64,000 bases of DNA from Irregularibacter muris (GTDB lineage: Bacteria; Bacillota; Clostridia; Eubacteriales; Garciellaceae). The stretch lies in contig NZ_JANKAS010000001.1 of assembly GCF_024622505.1 (NCBI RefSeq), positions 248,001 through 312,000 on the forward strand, in the 5' to 3' direction. A model generated the notes under the pieces. The model was not told where the DNA came from and did no database searches. It was given only the letters and a program-made list of their open reading frames with translations. How positions within the stretch are numbered: the stretch's first letter is position 1; each line of letters starts with the position of its first letter. This document shows positions 1 through 12,199 of this stretch, piece by piece. The position numbers and the translations under genes were made by a program.

Positions 1-219
1 TATGTAGGATATCAACCTATATCACAGTTATTTCAAGGATTAGTGGAAATGGATGAAATAGGATATATCCTTGGGGATGAGGAAATGAGAACCAATGTGC
101 CTGGACTCTTTGTAGCAGGAGATGTACGTAAAAAAATGCTTAAACAAATCATTACAGCAGCAGCAGATGGGGCAATAGCGGCTGTAAGTGCAGAAAGATA
201 TATTGCAGAAAACTTTTAA
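1..219 (+). CDS. trxB: Thioredoxin reductase, C-terminal fragment (5' end outside window)
   Basis: The window opens inside this frame, leaving 72 residues and a TAA stop. The visible part reads DEEMRTNVPGLFVAGDVR followed by KQIITAAADGAIAA, the FAD-domain C-terminus typical of low-molecular-weight thioredoxin reductases, with the conserved GD of the FAD-binding motif. The enzyme passes electrons from NADPH to thioredoxin in the cytosol. The NADPH domain and the CxxC redox pair lie upstream and cannot be checked, so a related ferredoxin-type reductase of the same fold is not fully excluded. A terminator follows closely, so this is the last gene of its unit. Confidence 0.85.
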   Translation, partial: YVGYQPISQLFQGLVEMDEIGYILGDEEMRTNVPGLFVAGDVRKKMLKQIITAAADGAIAAVSAERYIAENF

Positions 220-246
220 AAAATTCTAAAATAAATAGAAAAACAC

Positions 247-275
247 AAAAACTCCTGGTAAAATAGGGGTTTTTG
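247..275 (+). terminator. Rho-independent terminator of trxB
   Basis: The arms aaaaactcct and aggggttttt pair, with one G-T wobble, and the second arm runs into a T-rich tract 28 bases after the trxB stop. Confidence 0.75.
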
Positions 276-317
276 TATTTATGGAATGATTTTTGCAACA
301 TGATGTATTGATAAATG

Positions 318-326
318 TGGTATAAT
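318..326 (+). promoter_or_regulatory. Extended -10 promoter element for rpoN
   Basis: tggTATAAT is a perfect -10 hexamer preceded by the TGn extension. No good -35 lies 17 bases upstream; ttgcaa at 293-298 is too far away (22 bases). Extended -10 elements can compensate for a weak -35. Confidence 0.55.
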
Positions 327-386
327 ATTAGGAGAACATAAATCATATAGATAGAAAGAGAAGACCTGTACAAGGGGGGAGAGCAT

Positions 387-1784
387 ATGAAACTTAATTT
401 TGGATTGCAATTACAACAGACTCAAAAGTTAGTTATGACGCCTGAATTAAGACAAGCTATTGAAATTTTACAATTATCATCCTTGGAATTAAACAATCTT
501 ATTGCAGAAGAATTAGAAAAAAATCCTGTTTTAGATATCCAGGAAGATGCTGTAGATGGGAAACCTAAAGAACAGGAAGAAAAAGCAGATTCCAAGACCA
601 AAGAGGAAATAGATTGGGAACAATACTTTGAAAATAACCAATCCTATTATGGGGAATCCAGTTTTAGTCATGATGATCAGGAATATAACCAAGAGAATTT
701 TGTAAAGGACAGTACAACTCTTAAGGAGCATTTGTTATTCCAATTGCATATCTCTTTAATTGATGCAAAACATAAAAAAATTGGGGAATATATTATAGAA
801 TGCATAGATAATAACGGATATCTAACTACAGATACTCGAGAAATCGCCTCTATTTTGAAAGAGGATATTTCTGATGTAGAAAATATCCTTACATTTATAC
901 AGGAATTCGAACCCAGTGGAGTAGCTGCCCGGGATATAAAAGAGTGCCTTAGTATTCAGTTAAAACATCATGACTATTGGAACGAAAAAATTCAAAGAAT
1001 AATTGATATTTATTTAGAAGACTTGGCGAACAATCGATTTCAAACTATCTCTAAAGACCTAGGTTTAAGCTTTAAAGAGATTCAAGATATCAAGGATTTT
1101 ATTAGAACCTTGGAACCAAAACCAGGTAGAATTTTTTCTAGTGACCAAGATGTAGGTTATGTTGTACCGGATGCCTATGTAGAAAAAGTGGATAATGAAT
1201 ATATAATTATTGTAAATGATAGTACAGCTCCACGTTTACAAATTAGCAATTTTTATAGAAATATATTGAAAAATGAAAGTAAGTCTTCTACAACCTCTAA
1301 ATACCTAAATGAAAAATTAGATTCAGCTATGTGGCTAATTAAAAGCATAGAACAAAGGAGAAACACCCTATATAATGTCATTTCTGTTATTGTAGATATG
1401 CAAAAAGATTTCTTTGAAATGGGTATTCATGCATTAAAACCTTTAGTTTTAAAGGATGTAGCTGAAAAATTAGAAATACATGAATCAACAGTCAGTAGAG
1501 CTACCAATGGTAAATATGTTCAAACCCCTCGAGGTGTATTCGAATTAAAATATTTCTTTAATAGTGGTATCGAAAAGAAAAATGGGGATGCCATAGCCTC
1601 CGAGGGAATAAAGGACATGATAAAAAATATTATTGCAGAAGAAAACCCGCAAAAACCTATTAGTGACCAAGACATTGCCAATACACTTAAAACAAGAGGG
1701 GTAAGTATTTCCAGAAGAACAGTAGCAAAATACCGTGATGAGATGAGAATTATGTCGTCATCCAAGAGAAAGAGATTTAATTAA
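387..1784 (+). CDS. rpoN: RNA polymerase sigma-54 factor
   Basis: 465 residues, normal for the family. The N-terminal glutamine-rich region I (residues 1-50, LQLQQTQKLVMTPELRQAI) binds activators, a core-binding region follows, and an HTH near residues 350-385 is followed by the RpoN box SRRTVAKYRDEM near residues 442-453 that contacts the -24 promoter element. Sigma-54 directs RNA polymerase to -24/-12 promoters that need an AAA+ activator. The gggggga ribosome site 6 bases upstream supports this ATG. A matching activator (29513) and a -24/-12 promoter (32466) lie in the same window. The gene stands alone between two terminators, upstream of the glycolytic cluster, an order seen in other Clostridia. 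Confidence 0.97.
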   Translation: MKLNFGLQLQQTQKLVMTPELRQAIEILQLSSLELNNLIAEELEKNPVLDIQEDAVDGKPKEQEEKADSKTKEEIDWEQYFENNQSYYGESSFSHDDQEYNQENFVKDSTTLKEHLLFQLHISLIDAKHKKIGEYIIECIDNNGYLTTDTREIASILKEDISDVENILTFIQEFEPSGVAARDIKECLSIQLKHHDYWNEKIQRIIDIYLEDLANNRFQTISKDLGLSFKEIQDIKDFIRTLEPKPGRIFSSDQDVGYVVPDAYVEKVDNEYIIIVNDSTAPRLQISNFYRNILKNESKSSTTSKYLNEKLDSAMWLIKSIEQRRNTLYNVISVIVDMQKDFFEMGIHALKPLVLKDVAEKLEIHESTVSRATNGKYVQTPRGVFELKYFFNSGIEKKNGDAIASEGIKDMIKNIIAEENPQKPISDQDIANTLKTRGVSISRRTVAKYRDEMRIMSSSKRKRFN

Positions 1785-1811
1785 AAAGATGGATGAACAT
1801 CCATCTTTTTT
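1783..1811 (+). terminator. Terminator of rpoN
   Basis: aaaaagatgga and tccatcttttt form an 11-bp stem around tgaaca, starting at the rpoN stop and followed by further T residues. Confidence 0.85.
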
Positions 1812-1812
1812 T

Positions 1813-1890
1813 AATATGAGGAAAGTAGGCCTTACTAGCAAGGGATCAAACTTTCTTATATCATTAGAGGGATCAAAGCTGCTTTCTTGT
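1813..1890 (+). repeat. Two-hairpin intergenic element, copy A
   Basis: This stretch aligns with copies at 4294-4370 and 14415-14490: actagcaagggatcaaac (compare actggcaaggaaccaaac in copy B), then cattag and a second short hairpin region ending gctttcttg. The first hairpin (gaaagt with actttc, gg with cc) is kept although the bases differ. It lies directly after a terminator and before cggR. No coding potential was accepted here. Function unknown. Confidence 0.6.
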
Positions 1891-2053
1891 GGCTCATCTC
1901 TTACAATAGAATATACTACCAAAACATTTTATGAAAATTTAGAGAATATTACTAAATTCTGGTTGCTAAAAAATAAGATTTGTTATACAATATGCTTAGA
2001 AAGACCCACTGGGACAAAAATGTCCATATATAGTATAAAATGAATAAAAAGTA

Positions 2054-2093
2054 GGAAAACTATCTTTGGCACTAAGAAGTATGATAGGTTTCC
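2054..2093 (+). promoter_or_regulatory. Inverted repeat upstream of cggR, candidate operator or degenerate element copy
   Basis: ggaaaactatc (2054-2064) and gataggtttcc (2083-2093) pair at 10 of 11 positions around an 18-base loop. It lies 45 bases before the cggR start. The following ccactaaag resembles the linker of the element at 14415, so it may be a degenerate copy of that element. It does not match the Bacillus CggR operator consensus. Confidence 0.4.
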
Positions 2094-2137
2094 ACTAAAG
2101 TTAAAAAGTAGGGTAATAATAATTGGGGAGAATGGAC

Positions 2138-3166
2138 ATGGATATTGGCAATATAATTGAATTACAGAAACAAATAGCTCCTGAATTGTTTGAACTCATC
2201 GAAAAGAGGTATAATATTTTATCAAACATCTACTATGATCAACCTATTGGAAGACGTACTTTGGCAAATAATCTGAAAATAGGTGAAAGGATAGTAAGAA
2301 GTGAAACCATAAAGCTACAAGAAGAAAATTTAATTGAAATTCAGCGACATGGTATGTTTCTTACAGAAAAAGGTAGAAAAATGGTAGAAAGACTTAGGGA
2401 ACTAATGCATGAAGTGGGTGGACTTTCTGAAACAGAAAGAGAAATAAAAAAACTTCTTTCTCTAGAACAAGTCATTATTGTACCAGGTAGTATAGAGGAA
2501 AATCCAACAATTATAGATAGTATGGGTCATGCAGCCGCCTATTATATTAAGGAGATTTTAAAGGATAAAATGAAAATTGGAGTTACAGGAGGAGGAAGTG
2601 TTGCCTCGGTCGCAGAAGAAATGCCCAGACTAAACTTACCCAATGTAACGGTTATCCCAGCTAGAGGGGGTATGGGGAGAGATGCTGGAAGACAAGCAAA
2701 TAATATCGCTGCCAAACTAGCAGAAAAGTTAAGTGCTTCTTATGAATTATTACATATGCCTGATGATGTAGAAGGGGAAATCCTAAAGGCTCTAATAGCC
2801 AACCCACTTATCAAACATACTTTAGATATGTTAAAGACCCTAGATGTACTTGTCTATGGAGTAGGTAGGGCCGATGTCATGGCTGAAAAAAGAGGCTTGG
2901 ATCAAGGGAAAAAAGAACTTCTCAAAAAAAACAATGCCGTATCTGAAGCCTTTGGACATTATTTTGACAAAAAAGGCAATGTAATTTATCGTTCCAGCAG
3001 TGTGGGTATAAGCATAGAGGACTTTAAAAAAATCCCCCATGTCATTGCAGTATCTGGAGGAGCCAATAAAGCAGAAGCTATAATGACAAGTTGTAAAATC
3101 AGAAAAGACTTGGTGTTAGTAACCGATGAGAGTGCCGCAAAGGCCATCATCGAAAAAAATAAATAA
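2138..3166 (+). CDS. cggR: Central glycolytic genes regulator (SorC/DeoR-like family)
   Basis: 342 residues from this ATG. The ATG 7 bases after gggga was preferred over ATG 2132 and an upstream TTG at 2123. An N-terminal winged helix (about residues 10-85) is followed by a SorC-type sugar-phosphate-binding domain with VTGGGSVASVAEE and ARGGMGRDAGRQ. In Bacillus, CggR represses the gapA operon and is released by fructose-1,6-bisphosphate. Here too it is the first gene directly upstream of gap (19-base gap), so autoregulation of the whole cluster is likely. The ligand is inferred from the family. Confidence 0.93.
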   Translation: MDIGNIIELQKQIAPELFELIEKRYNILSNIYYDQPIGRRTLANNLKIGERIVRSETIKLQEENLIEIQRHGMFLTEKGRKMVERLRELMHEVGGLSETEREIKKLLSLEQVIIVPGSIEENPTIIDSMGHAAAYYIKEILKDKMKIGVTGGGSVASVAEEMPRLNLPNVTVIPARGGMGRDAGRQANNIAAKLAEKLSASYELLHMPDDVEGEILKALIANPLIKHTLDMLKTLDVLVYGVGRADVMAEKRGLDQGKKELLKKNNAVSEAFGHYFDKKGNVIYRSSSVGISIEDFKKIPHVIAVSGGANKAEAIMTSCKIRKDLVLVTDESAAKAIIEKNK

Positions 3167-3173
3167 ATATTGA

Positions 3174-4190
<1,017 letters not shown>

Positions 4191-4246
4191 TTTGTTAGGA
4201 ATTTAAAGAATAGATCACCAAGTAATAAGATAAGCTAGATGAAAAT

Positions 4247-4293
4247 GGGTCCGGTTTTGTAGTTTTAAGCTACGGACCGGACCCTTTTATTTT
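4247..4293 (+). terminator. Terminator or attenuator between gap and pgk
   Basis: gggtccgg (4247-4254) pairs with ccggaccc (4277-4284), with an inner gtag/ctac extension, followed by ttttatttt. It is the most GC-rich hairpin in this operon and would uncouple cggR-gap from pgk. A second pairing register (ggtccg with cggacc at 4273-4278) is possible. Confidence 0.75.
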
Positions 4294-4370
4294 AAAATAG
4301 AAAAGTTGGTTGTACTGGCAAGGAACCAAACTTTCCTATTTTACTAGGACGGTGTTAACCGTTTTCTTCT
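4294..4370 (+). repeat. Two-hairpin intergenic element, copy B (pgk leader)
   Basis: The first hairpin pairs aaaatag with ctattttt-type sequence and gttggtt with gaaccaaac around the loop gtactggcaag. A linker (actagg) leads to a second hairpin acggt-gttaa-ccgt, then tttcttc. It aligns base for base with copy C upstream of smpB (cggtgYtaaccg, tttctt). It lies between the preceding terminator and the pgk ribosome site. Unknown structured RNA or repeat. Confidence 0.65.
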
Positions 4371-4400
4371 AAAATTGAAGATTTACAGGAGGTAATACCT

Positions 4401-5594
4401 ATGTTAAATAAAAAAAGTGTAAGGGACATTGATGTAAAAGGTAAAAAGGTAATCATGAGGGTAGATTTTAATGTACCTTTAGATGAAAATGGCAATATAT
4501 CCGATAATACCAGAATTATTGCAGCATTACCTACCATCAATTATTTAATTGATCAGGGAGCAAAGCTTATTTTAATGTCTCACTTGGGAAGACCAAAGGG
4601 AGAGGCTAACCCTAAATATAGTTTAGAGCCTGTGGCTCAAGGTTTAGCAGATGCCCTTGGTAAGGAAGTTACCTTTGCCTCTGATGATATAGTGGTGGGA
4701 GAAAGCGCTAAAGAAGCCACAGCAGAAATGAAAGATGGAGATGTGATTTTACTACAAAATGTTAGATATAGAAAAGAAGAAACCAAAAATGGAGAAAACT
4801 TTTCACAGGAACTAGCCAGTCTAGGGGAAATTTTTGTGAATGATGCTTTTGGAACAGCCCATAGAGCCCATTCATCCACAGTGGGAATTACCCAGTTCTT
4901 GCCAGCTTATGGTGGACTATTAATTGAAAAAGAATTACGAGTTATGGGTGGCGCTATTGAAAACCCTGAAAGACCCTTTGCAGCGATTCTTGGAGGCGCA
5001 AAGGTATCCGATAAAATTGGCGTAATTAATAATCTTTTAGAAAAAGTAGATTCCCTCATTATTGGAGGAGGAATGGCATATACTTTCCTCAAAGCTCAGG
5101 GATATGAAGTGGGCACTTCTTTACTAGAGGAAGATAAAATTGGTCTTGCCAAGGAATTATTACATAAGGCGAGGGAAAAAAGTGTAGAGTTATTATTGCC
5201 AAAGGATGTAGTCATTGCCAAGGAATTTAAAGCCGATGCAGAGCATAGAACGGTTTCTATAGACCAAATTCCAGCAGATTATATGGGATTAGATATTGGG
5301 GAAGAAACTCAACAAGCATTTAAAAAGACCATTGAAAAGGCCAAGACTGTTGTTTGGAATGGCCCTATGGGGGTCTTTGAAATGCCAGCTTTCGCAAAGG
5401 GTACTAGAGCTATTGCAGAAGCTTTAGCCGATAGTGACGCAACGACTATTATTGGTGGCGGAGATTCGGCGGCAGCTGTTAAACAATTGGGATATGGGGA
5501 TAAGATGACTCATATTTCCACCGGTGGTGGAGCATCTTTAGAATTATTGGAAGGCAAAAACTTACCTGGAATAGAAGTATTAGAAGATAAATAA
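4401..5594 (+). CDS. pgk: Phosphoglycerate kinase
   Basis: 397 residues, typical monomeric length. N-terminal [14 protein letters not shown] and SHLGRPKG motifs bind 3-phosphoglycerate; the C-terminal half has GPMGVFE and GGGDSAAAV of the nucleotide site. It makes ATP from 1,3-bisphosphoglycerate. The aggaggt site 8 bases upstream fixes the start. tpiA follows after 17 bases, so pgk-tpiA-gpmI are read together. Confidence 0.98.
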   Translation: MLNKKSVRDIDVKGKKVIMRVDFNVPLDENGNISDNTRIIAALPTINYLIDQGAKLILMSHLGRPKGEANPKYSLEPVAQGLADALGKEVTFASDDIVVGESAKEATAEMKDGDVILLQNVRYRKEETKNGENFSQELASLGEIFVNDAFGTAHRAHSSTVGITQFLPAYGGLLIEKELRVMGGAIENPERPFAAILGGAKVSDKIGVINNLLEKVDSLIIGGGMAYTFLKAQGYEVGTSLLEEDKIGLAKELLHKAREKSVELLLPKDVVIAKEFKADAEHRTVSIDQIPADYMGLDIGEETQQAFKKTIEKAKTVVWNGPMGVFEMPAFAKGTRAIAEALADSDATTIIGGGDSAAAVKQLGYGDKMTHISTGGGASLELLEGKNLPGIEVLEDK

Positions 5595-5611
5595 TAAAGG
5601 AAGTGGATATA

Positions 5612-6358
5612 ATGAGAAAGCCAATTATAGCTGGAAACTGGAAGATGAATAAAACTTCAAAAGAGGCAAAAGACTTAGTGGAGAAATTAATTTCATTAAT
5701 TGAAGAGCCAGAAGTCGATGTGGTCTTATGTCCTAGTTATCTTGCTTTAGATACAGTAAAGAATTTAACCAAGAATACTCCTATAGGTGTAGGTGCGCAA
5801 AACATGCATTATGAAGAAAGTGGAGCCTATACAGGAGAAGTCTCTGCTGAAATGTTAAAGGAATTAGGAGTAGACTATGTCATTATAGGACATTCCGAAA
5901 GAAGACAATATTATAATGAAACCGATGAATCAGTGAATAAGAAAACAATTAAAGCGTTAAAAACCAAGTTGGTGCCCATAGTATGTGTAGGGGAAACCTT
6001 GGAAGAAAGAGAAAAAGATCTAGCAAAAGAGGTAGTGACAGTTCAAGTAGAAAAAGCTTTGGCTGGATTGTCAGGAGAGGAAATTGCCAGCTTAGTTATT
6101 GCTTATGAACCAATATGGGCTATCGGAACGGGTAAAACAGCCTCCAGTGAAGATGCTAATGAAGTATGCGGTTGGATTAGAGAGAAAGTTCAAGAAATAG
6201 CAGATGAAAATACAGCTGAGCAAGTACGTATACAGTATGGTGGAAGTGTTAAACCCTCCAATATCAAAGAGTTAATGCAAAAGCCCCACATTGATGGAGC
6301 ACTAGTAGGAGGCGCTAGCCTAAAGGCAGAAGACTTTGCTGCTCTAATCAAATACTAA
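5612..6358 (+). CDS. tpiA: Triose-phosphate isomerase
   Basis: 248 residues from the ATG; a GTG 9 bases earlier is part of the ribosome-site region aaggaagtgg. It has GNWKMNKT near the N-terminus, the catalytic histidine in IIGHSERR, the catalytic glutamate in [12 protein letters not shown], and the phosphate-binding end YGGSVKPSN. It interconverts dihydroxyacetone phosphate and glyceraldehyde-3-phosphate. It would also take up triose phosphate released by the aldolase at 35110. Confidence 0.98.
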   Translation: MRKPIIAGNWKMNKTSKEAKDLVEKLISLIEEPEVDVVLCPSYLALDTVKNLTKNTPIGVGAQNMHYEESGAYTGEVSAEMLKELGVDYVIIGHSERRQYYNETDESVNKKTIKALKTKLVPIVCVGETLEEREKDLAKEVVTVQVEKALAGLSGEEIASLVIAYEPIWAIGTGKTASSEDANEVCGWIREKVQEIADENTAEQVRIQYGGSVKPSNIKELMQKPHIDGALVGGASLKAEDFAALIKY

Positions 6359-6385
6359 AATGCGATAGAAGAGGGGAGGAGAAAA

Positions 6386-7921
6386 ATGAAGAAACCAATA
6401 ACTGCACTAATCATATTAGATGGATTTGGATATACAGAAAACAAACAAGGAAATGCTATAAATTCTGCAAATACCCAATACATAGATGGACTTTGGGAGA
6501 AATTCCCCCATACTTTTCTACAGGCCAGTGGATTGGCAGTAGGATTACCGGAAGGGCAAATGGGTAATTCAGAAGTGGGACATTTAAATCTTGGGGCAGG
6601 TCGTATTATTTATCAAGATTTAACTCGTATAACAAAGGAAATTGTAGAAGGTGGATTTTATTCAAACCCTGCTTTTACTAAAGCTATAGAAAATGTAAAG
6701 ACCAAAAACTCTTCCCTTCATCTTATGGGTTTAGTATCTGATGGAGGAGTCCATAGCCATAATACACATTTATATGCTCTTATGGAGTTGGCTAAGAAAC
6801 AGGGAATACAGAAAGTCTATATTCATTGTTTTCTAGATGGAAGAGATACTCCTCCAAAGAGTGCTAGGAATTTCCTACAGGAATTAGAGGACAAAATAAA
6901 AGAAATAGGCATAGGTGAGATAGCCACCATTTCTGGAAGATATTACGCTATGGATAGGGATAAAAGATGGGAAAGAATCCAACTAGCCTATCAGGCTATG
7001 GTCTCAGGAAAAGGAGAAACAGCCTCTTCAGCAATTGAGGCCATAGAAAATTCCTATGATCACCAGATCAGTGATGAGTTTGTATTACCTACGGTTATAC
7101 TTAAAGAGAACCAGCCAGTGGCCACTATACAAGAAAATGACTCCATCATATTTTTAAATTTTAGACCAGATAGAGCAAGGCAAATTACTAGATCCTTGGT
7201 GGATGAAGAGTTTGATGGATTTATAAGAGAAAATGGATTCTTCCCTTTGACCTTTGTTACTATGACCCAATATGACAAAACCCTTGAAAATGTCATTATG
7301 GCCTATAGTCCCCAATCCATTGATAATACGATGGGAGAATATCTTAGCAAGCAAGGACTAAAACAATTGAGAATTGCTGAGACAGAAAAATACGCCCACG
7401 TAACTTATTTTTTTAATGGTGGTATTGAGAAGGAATTTGAAGGAGAGGACAGGGTTTTAGTAGCCTCACCTAAAGTAGCTACATATGATTTGCAACCTGA
7501 AATGAGCGCCTATGAGGTAACAGAAGAGGTTTTAGAGGCAGTCCAATCTGAAAAATATGATTTTATGGTATTGAATTATGCAAATGCCGATATGGTAGGA
7601 CACACAGGTATTTTTGAAGCAGCAGTGAAAGCTGTAGAAACCGTCAATGAATGTACTGAAAAGGTAGTAGAGGCTATTTTAGCAAAGGGAGGTAGGGCAA
7701 TCATCACTGCAGACCATGGCAATGCAGAAAAGCTGATTGATTACCAGACGCAGAAACCTTTTACGGCTCATACTACAAACTTAGTCAAATGTATTATTGC
7801 GGGAGCCGGAGCACTTAGCCTAAAGCAGGGGAAATTATCCGATATATCCCCTACGTTATTGGATCTTATGAACATTGAACAACCTAAGGAAATGTCCGGT
7901 CAATCCTTGATAGTAAAATAA
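6386..7921 (+). CDS. gpmI: 2,3-bisphosphoglycerate-independent phosphoglycerate mutase
   Basis: 511 residues, the usual length of the metal-dependent (Mn) enzyme of Firmicutes. LIILDGFGY opens the phosphatase-like domain, [17 protein letters not shown] holds the phosphorylated serine, and TADHGNAE supplies metal ligands near the end. It converts 3-phosphoglycerate to 2-phosphoglycerate. The gggaggag site precedes the ATG; tpiA ends 27 bases before. Confidence 0.98.
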   Translation: MKKPITALIILDGFGYTENKQGNAINSANTQYIDGLWEKFPHTFLQASGLAVGLPEGQMGNSEVGHLNLGAGRIIYQDLTRITKEIVEGGFYSNPAFTKAIENVKTKNSSLHLMGLVSDGGVHSHNTHLYALMELAKKQGIQKVYIHCFLDGRDTPPKSARNFLQELEDKIKEIGIGEIATISGRYYAMDRDKRWERIQLAYQAMVSGKGETASSAIEAIENSYDHQISDEFVLPTVILKENQPVATIQENDSIIFLNFRPDRARQITRSLVDEEFDGFIRENGFFPLTFVTMTQYDKTLENVIMAYSPQSIDNTMGEYLSKQGLKQLRIAETEKYAHVTYFFNGGIEKEFEGEDRVLVASPKVATYDLQPEMSAYEVTEEVLEAVQSEKYDFMVLNYANADMVGHTGIFEAAVKAVETVNECTEKVVEAILAKGGRAIITADHGNAEKLIDYQTQKPFTAHTTNLVKCIIAGAGALSLKQGKLSDISPTLLDLMNIEQPKEMSGQSLIVK

Positions 7922-7974
7922 ATATTTCCATTAGAGGAGAATTTATTCTCTAATAAGACAAATAGATAGGATAA

Positions 7975-9285
<1,311 letters not shown>

Positions 9286-9329
9286 TGAGTTTAGAAAAAT
9301 AAAAAAAGAATAAAGAGTTAATTTATGTA

Positions 9330-9368
9330 AATAATAGAGAGGATTCATATCCTTTCTATTATTTTTGT
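9330..9368 (+). terminator. Terminator of the glycolytic cluster
   Basis: aataataga pairs with tctattatt, with an inner ggat/atcc, followed by tttttgttg. Confidence 0.75.
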
Positions 9369-9427
9369 TGTTTTTTATACAATGCTGTGGTAAAATATCC
9401 ATGTTATCCATTAGGGGAGGTGTAAAG

Positions 9428-9658
9428 GTGACAACTATTTTAACTGTATTATTGGTTTTGACAAGTCTTGTGTTAATAGCAAGTGTATTATTACAACCAG
9501 GAAAAAGTGCAGGTTTATCTGGATCTATTGGTGGGGGCGCTGAAAGTTTATTTGGGAAAAAAAGAGCGAAATCCTATGAAGGTATTTTAGCTCGCATAAC
9601 AACCATTTCCGCAATCGTTTTTATGCTATCCGCTTTAATTTTAACTATTATCGAATAA
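9428..9658 (+). CDS. secG: Preprotein translocase subunit SecG
   Basis: 76 residues from a GTG placed 6 bases after ggggaggtg; an upstream in-frame ATG at 9365 lies in the promoter/terminator region and is rejected. Two membrane segments (about residues 3-22 and 54-74) flank the conserved LLQPGKSAGLSGSIGGGAESLFG loop pattern (seen in pieces: LQPGKSAGLSGSIGGG). SecG assists SecYE in protein export. Its place between eno and rnr matches many Firmicutes. A weak extended -10 (tggtaaaat, 9388-9396) precedes it. Confidence 0.95.
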   Translation: MTTILTVLLVLTSLVLIASVLLQPGKSAGLSGSIGGGAESLFGKKRAKSYEGILARITTISAIVFMLSALILTIIE

Positions 9659-9710
9659 AATCAATAGAAATAACGAACTTTTTGGATAATTTAATAGTGA
9701 ACATTTAAAA

Positions 9711-9735
9711 ACGGGCATATTATGCCTGTTATTTT
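9711..9735 (+). terminator. Weak terminator between secG and hppA
   Basis: acgggcat and atgcctgt form an 8-bp stem followed by tatttt, just upstream of the hppA ribosome site aaggagg. Confidence 0.5.
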
Positions 9736-9755
9736 AAAGGAGGAGAAAAGAAAAA

Positions 9756-11726
9756 ATGGACAACATGATCATCATCGCTCCTCTTGTAGGAGTAGCTGCG
9801 TTGATTTTTGCCTATTATTTAACAGCGAAAATCTTGAAAATGGATATTGGAACGGATAGAATGAAAGAAATTTCTACATATATTCATGAAGGAGCAATGG
9901 CATTCCTTACAAGGGAGTATAAAGCATTAACATTATTTGTTGCCGTATTATTTGTTGTGTTGATAATTACTCCTGGATTGGGTTGGAAAACTGCGGTTAG
10001 TTTTCTAATAGGAGCATTATTTTCTGTGGCGGCAGGATTTATCGGTATGCAAGTTGCCACTAGAGCTAATGTAAGAACTGCCAACGCTGCAAGAACTGGA
10101 ATGAATAAAGCCTTAGAAATCGCATTTTCAGGAGGAGCTGTAATGGGAATGTCGGTAGTAGGTCTAGGGATATTAGGGGTAAGTGCACTATATATGATCT
10201 TCCAAGACACCACCATTATTACTGGTTTTGGATTAGGTGCGTCTTCTATAGCCTTATTTGGCCGAGTGGGCGGTGGTATTTATACCAAAGCTGCTGACGT
10301 AGGAGCTGACCTTGTAGGTAAGGTAGAAGCAGGTATTCCAGAGGATGATCCTAGAAACCCTGCAGTAATCGCTGACAATGTTGGGGATAATGTTGGGGAC
10401 GTTGCGGGCATGGGAGCGGATTTATTTGAATCCTATGTTGGGTCTATAATTTCCGCTATGACTTTAGGTGCCTTAGCCTTTGGAGTCAATGGGATAACCT
10501 TCCCCATCATGCTGTCTGCAGTAGGTGTAATTGCTTCTATTATCGGTTCATTTTTTGTAAAAGGAAATGAAAATTCTGATCCACATAAAGCATTAAAAAT
10601 GGGCACCTATGTAAGTTCTGCTATCGTAATTATTGCTGCATATTTTTTAAGCATAAATTTATTAAAAAATATAAATCCTTTTATTGCTATAGTTTCAGGA
10701 CTAGCAGTGGGGATTATCATTGGACAATTAACTGAAATATATACTTCAGATCAATACAAATCTGTTAAAAAAATTGCACAACAATCAGAAACAGGTCCAG
10801 CGACTACTATTATTAGTGGACTTGCAGTGGGTATGTATTCCACCGCCCTTCCCATTATCTTTATTGTAGTAGGTATTCTTGTGGCTTATCACTTTGCAGG
10901 TTTATATGGTATCGCCTTGGCTGCTGTAGGAATGCTTTCTACAGCTGGTATCACAATAGCTGTAGATGCCTATGGTCCAATTGCTGATAATGCAGGGGGT
11001 ATAGCTGAAATGTCTGAATTGCCGGATTCTGTGCGTGAAATCACAGACAAACTTGACTCGGTAGGAAATACTACTGCAGCTATTGGAAAGGGTTTTGCAA
11101 TTGGTTCTGCTGCTTTAACTGCCTTAGCCCTATTCGCATCCTATTCTGAAGCTGTTGGACTAAAGGCTATAAATGTTTTAGATCCAAAAGTAATTGCCGG
11201 TATGTTTATTGGGGGTATGCTACCCTATCTATTTAGTGCTTTTACCATGGAGGCTGTTGGTAAAGCAGCAAATCAAATGATAGAAGAAGTAAGAAGACAA
11301 TTTAAAGAAATACCAGGCATTATGGAAGGAAAGGCAACACCAGACTATGCGACTTGCGTAGACATTTCTACAAGTGCTGCTTTAAAAGAAATGGTTATTC
11401 CAGGACTATTGGCAGTAGCTGCACCCTTGGCAGTAGGATTTTTCTTAGGCTCTGCCGCTTTGGGTGGACTTCTTGCAGGAGCTTTAGTAACGGGTGTATT
11501 AGTTGCTATCCAAATGTCTAACTCCGGTGGGGCATGGGATAATGCAAAAAAATATATTGAAGGTGGTGCCCATGGGGGTAAAGGGAGTGAAGCCCATAAG
11601 GCTGCAGTTGTAGGAGATACTGTAGGGGACCCCTTTAAAGATACTTCCGGTCCATCCATTAATATATTAATTAAATTAATGACTATTGTCGCTTTAGTAT
11701 TTGCACCATTATTTATGTCTCTATAA
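9756..11726 (+). CDS. hppA: Membrane-bound ion-pumping pyrophosphatase
   Basis: 656 residues with about 16 hydrophobic segments. The PPi-binding site is seen in [19 protein letters not shown] and the matching C-terminal [20 protein letters not shown], with Ala rather than Lys, marks the potassium-dependent subgroup. It hydrolyses cytosolic pyrophosphate and pumps H+ or Na+ out of the cell; which ion cannot be settled by eye, though Na+ is common in alkaliphilic Clostridia. A second, soluble PPase is encoded at 49237. An aaaggagg site precedes the start and a clear terminator follows. Confidence 0.96.
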   Translation: MDNMIIIAPLVGVAALIFAYYLTAKILKMDIGTDRMKEISTYIHEGAMAFLTREYKALTLFVAVLFVVLIITPGLGWKTAVSFLIGALFSVAAGFIGMQVATRANVRTANAARTGMNKALEIAFSGGAVMGMSVVGLGILGVSALYMIFQDTTIITGFGLGASSIALFGRVGGGIYTKAADVGADLVGKVEAGIPEDDPRNPAVIADNVGDNVGDVAGMGADLFESYVGSIISAMTLGALAFGVNGITFPIMLSAVGVIASIIGSFFVKGNENSDPHKALKMGTYVSSAIVIIAAYFLSINLLKNINPFIAIVSGLAVGIIIGQLTEIYTSDQYKSVKKIAQQSETGPATTIISGLAVGMYSTALPIIFIVVGILVAYHFAGLYGIALAAVGMLSTAGITIAVDAYGPIADNAGGIAEMSELPDSVREITDKLDSVGNTTAAIGKGFAIGSAALTALALFASYSEAVGLKAINVLDPKVIAGMFIGGMLPYLFSAFTMEAVGKAANQMIEEVRRQFKEIPGIMEGKATPDYATCVDISTSAALKEMVIPGLLAVAAPLAVGFFLGSAALGGLLAGALVTGVLVAIQMSNSGGAWDNAKKYIEGGAHGGKGSEAHKAAVVGDTVGDPFKDTSGPSINILIKLMTIVALVFAPLFMSL

Positions 11727-11737
11727 ATATAGATCTC

Positions 11738-11768
11738 AAAAAGCATGGATATTTTTCCATGCTTTTTT
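11738..11768 (+). terminator. Terminator of hppA
   Basis: aaaaagcatgga pairs with tccatgctttttt around a short T-rich loop. Confidence 0.85.
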
Positions 11769-11817
11769 GGCTTTTATGATATAAGAGTGATAAGAATAAG
11801 TAAGAGGGGTATATATA

Positions 11818-12111
11818 ATGATATATTTACAAGACTATAAATACATTATATTTTTTTATTATCTAGGAATAAACGTCTATTCCCTTTTGTTAATGGGAAT
11901 AGATAAAAGAAGAGCAAGAAAACATCAGTGGAGAATATCTGAAAGACACTTAATGAGTATGGCTTTATTAGGGGGAGCTTGTGGTATACTACTAGGTATG
12001 AAATTCTATCAACATAAGACAAAACATAAATTATTTTATTTAGGTAGCCCCATATTATTGTTCTTACATATACTTTTCATACTTTATCTCACAGGATTTT
12101 TTTCATGGTAG
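11818..12111 (+). CDS. DUF1294 family small membrane protein
   Basis: 97 residues with membrane segments near residues 10-27, 47-62 and 74-93. The motif LLMGIDKRRARKHQWRISE followed by LLGGACGILLGM is the DUF1294 signature. Function is unknown in the family. A gaggggt site lies 8 bases upstream. It stands alone between the hppA terminator and rnr. Confidence 0.85.
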   Translation: MIYLQDYKYIIFFYYLGINVYSLLLMGIDKRRARKHQWRISERHLMSMALLGGACGILLGMKFYQHKTKHKLFYLGSPILLFLHILFILYLTGFFSW

Positions 12112-12199
12112 AAGAAACAAAAACATCTATAAAGAGGGAGTATAAAAACAAGTAAAATAGAAAAAATAAAAATAAAGGTTATAAGGGGAAGTGAAAATA

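Noticed and set aside
1789-2043. Possible 84-residue protein between rpoN and cggR
   Set aside because: It starts inside the rpoN terminator, has no ribosome site, and is built largely from the repeat element; composition is not protein-like.
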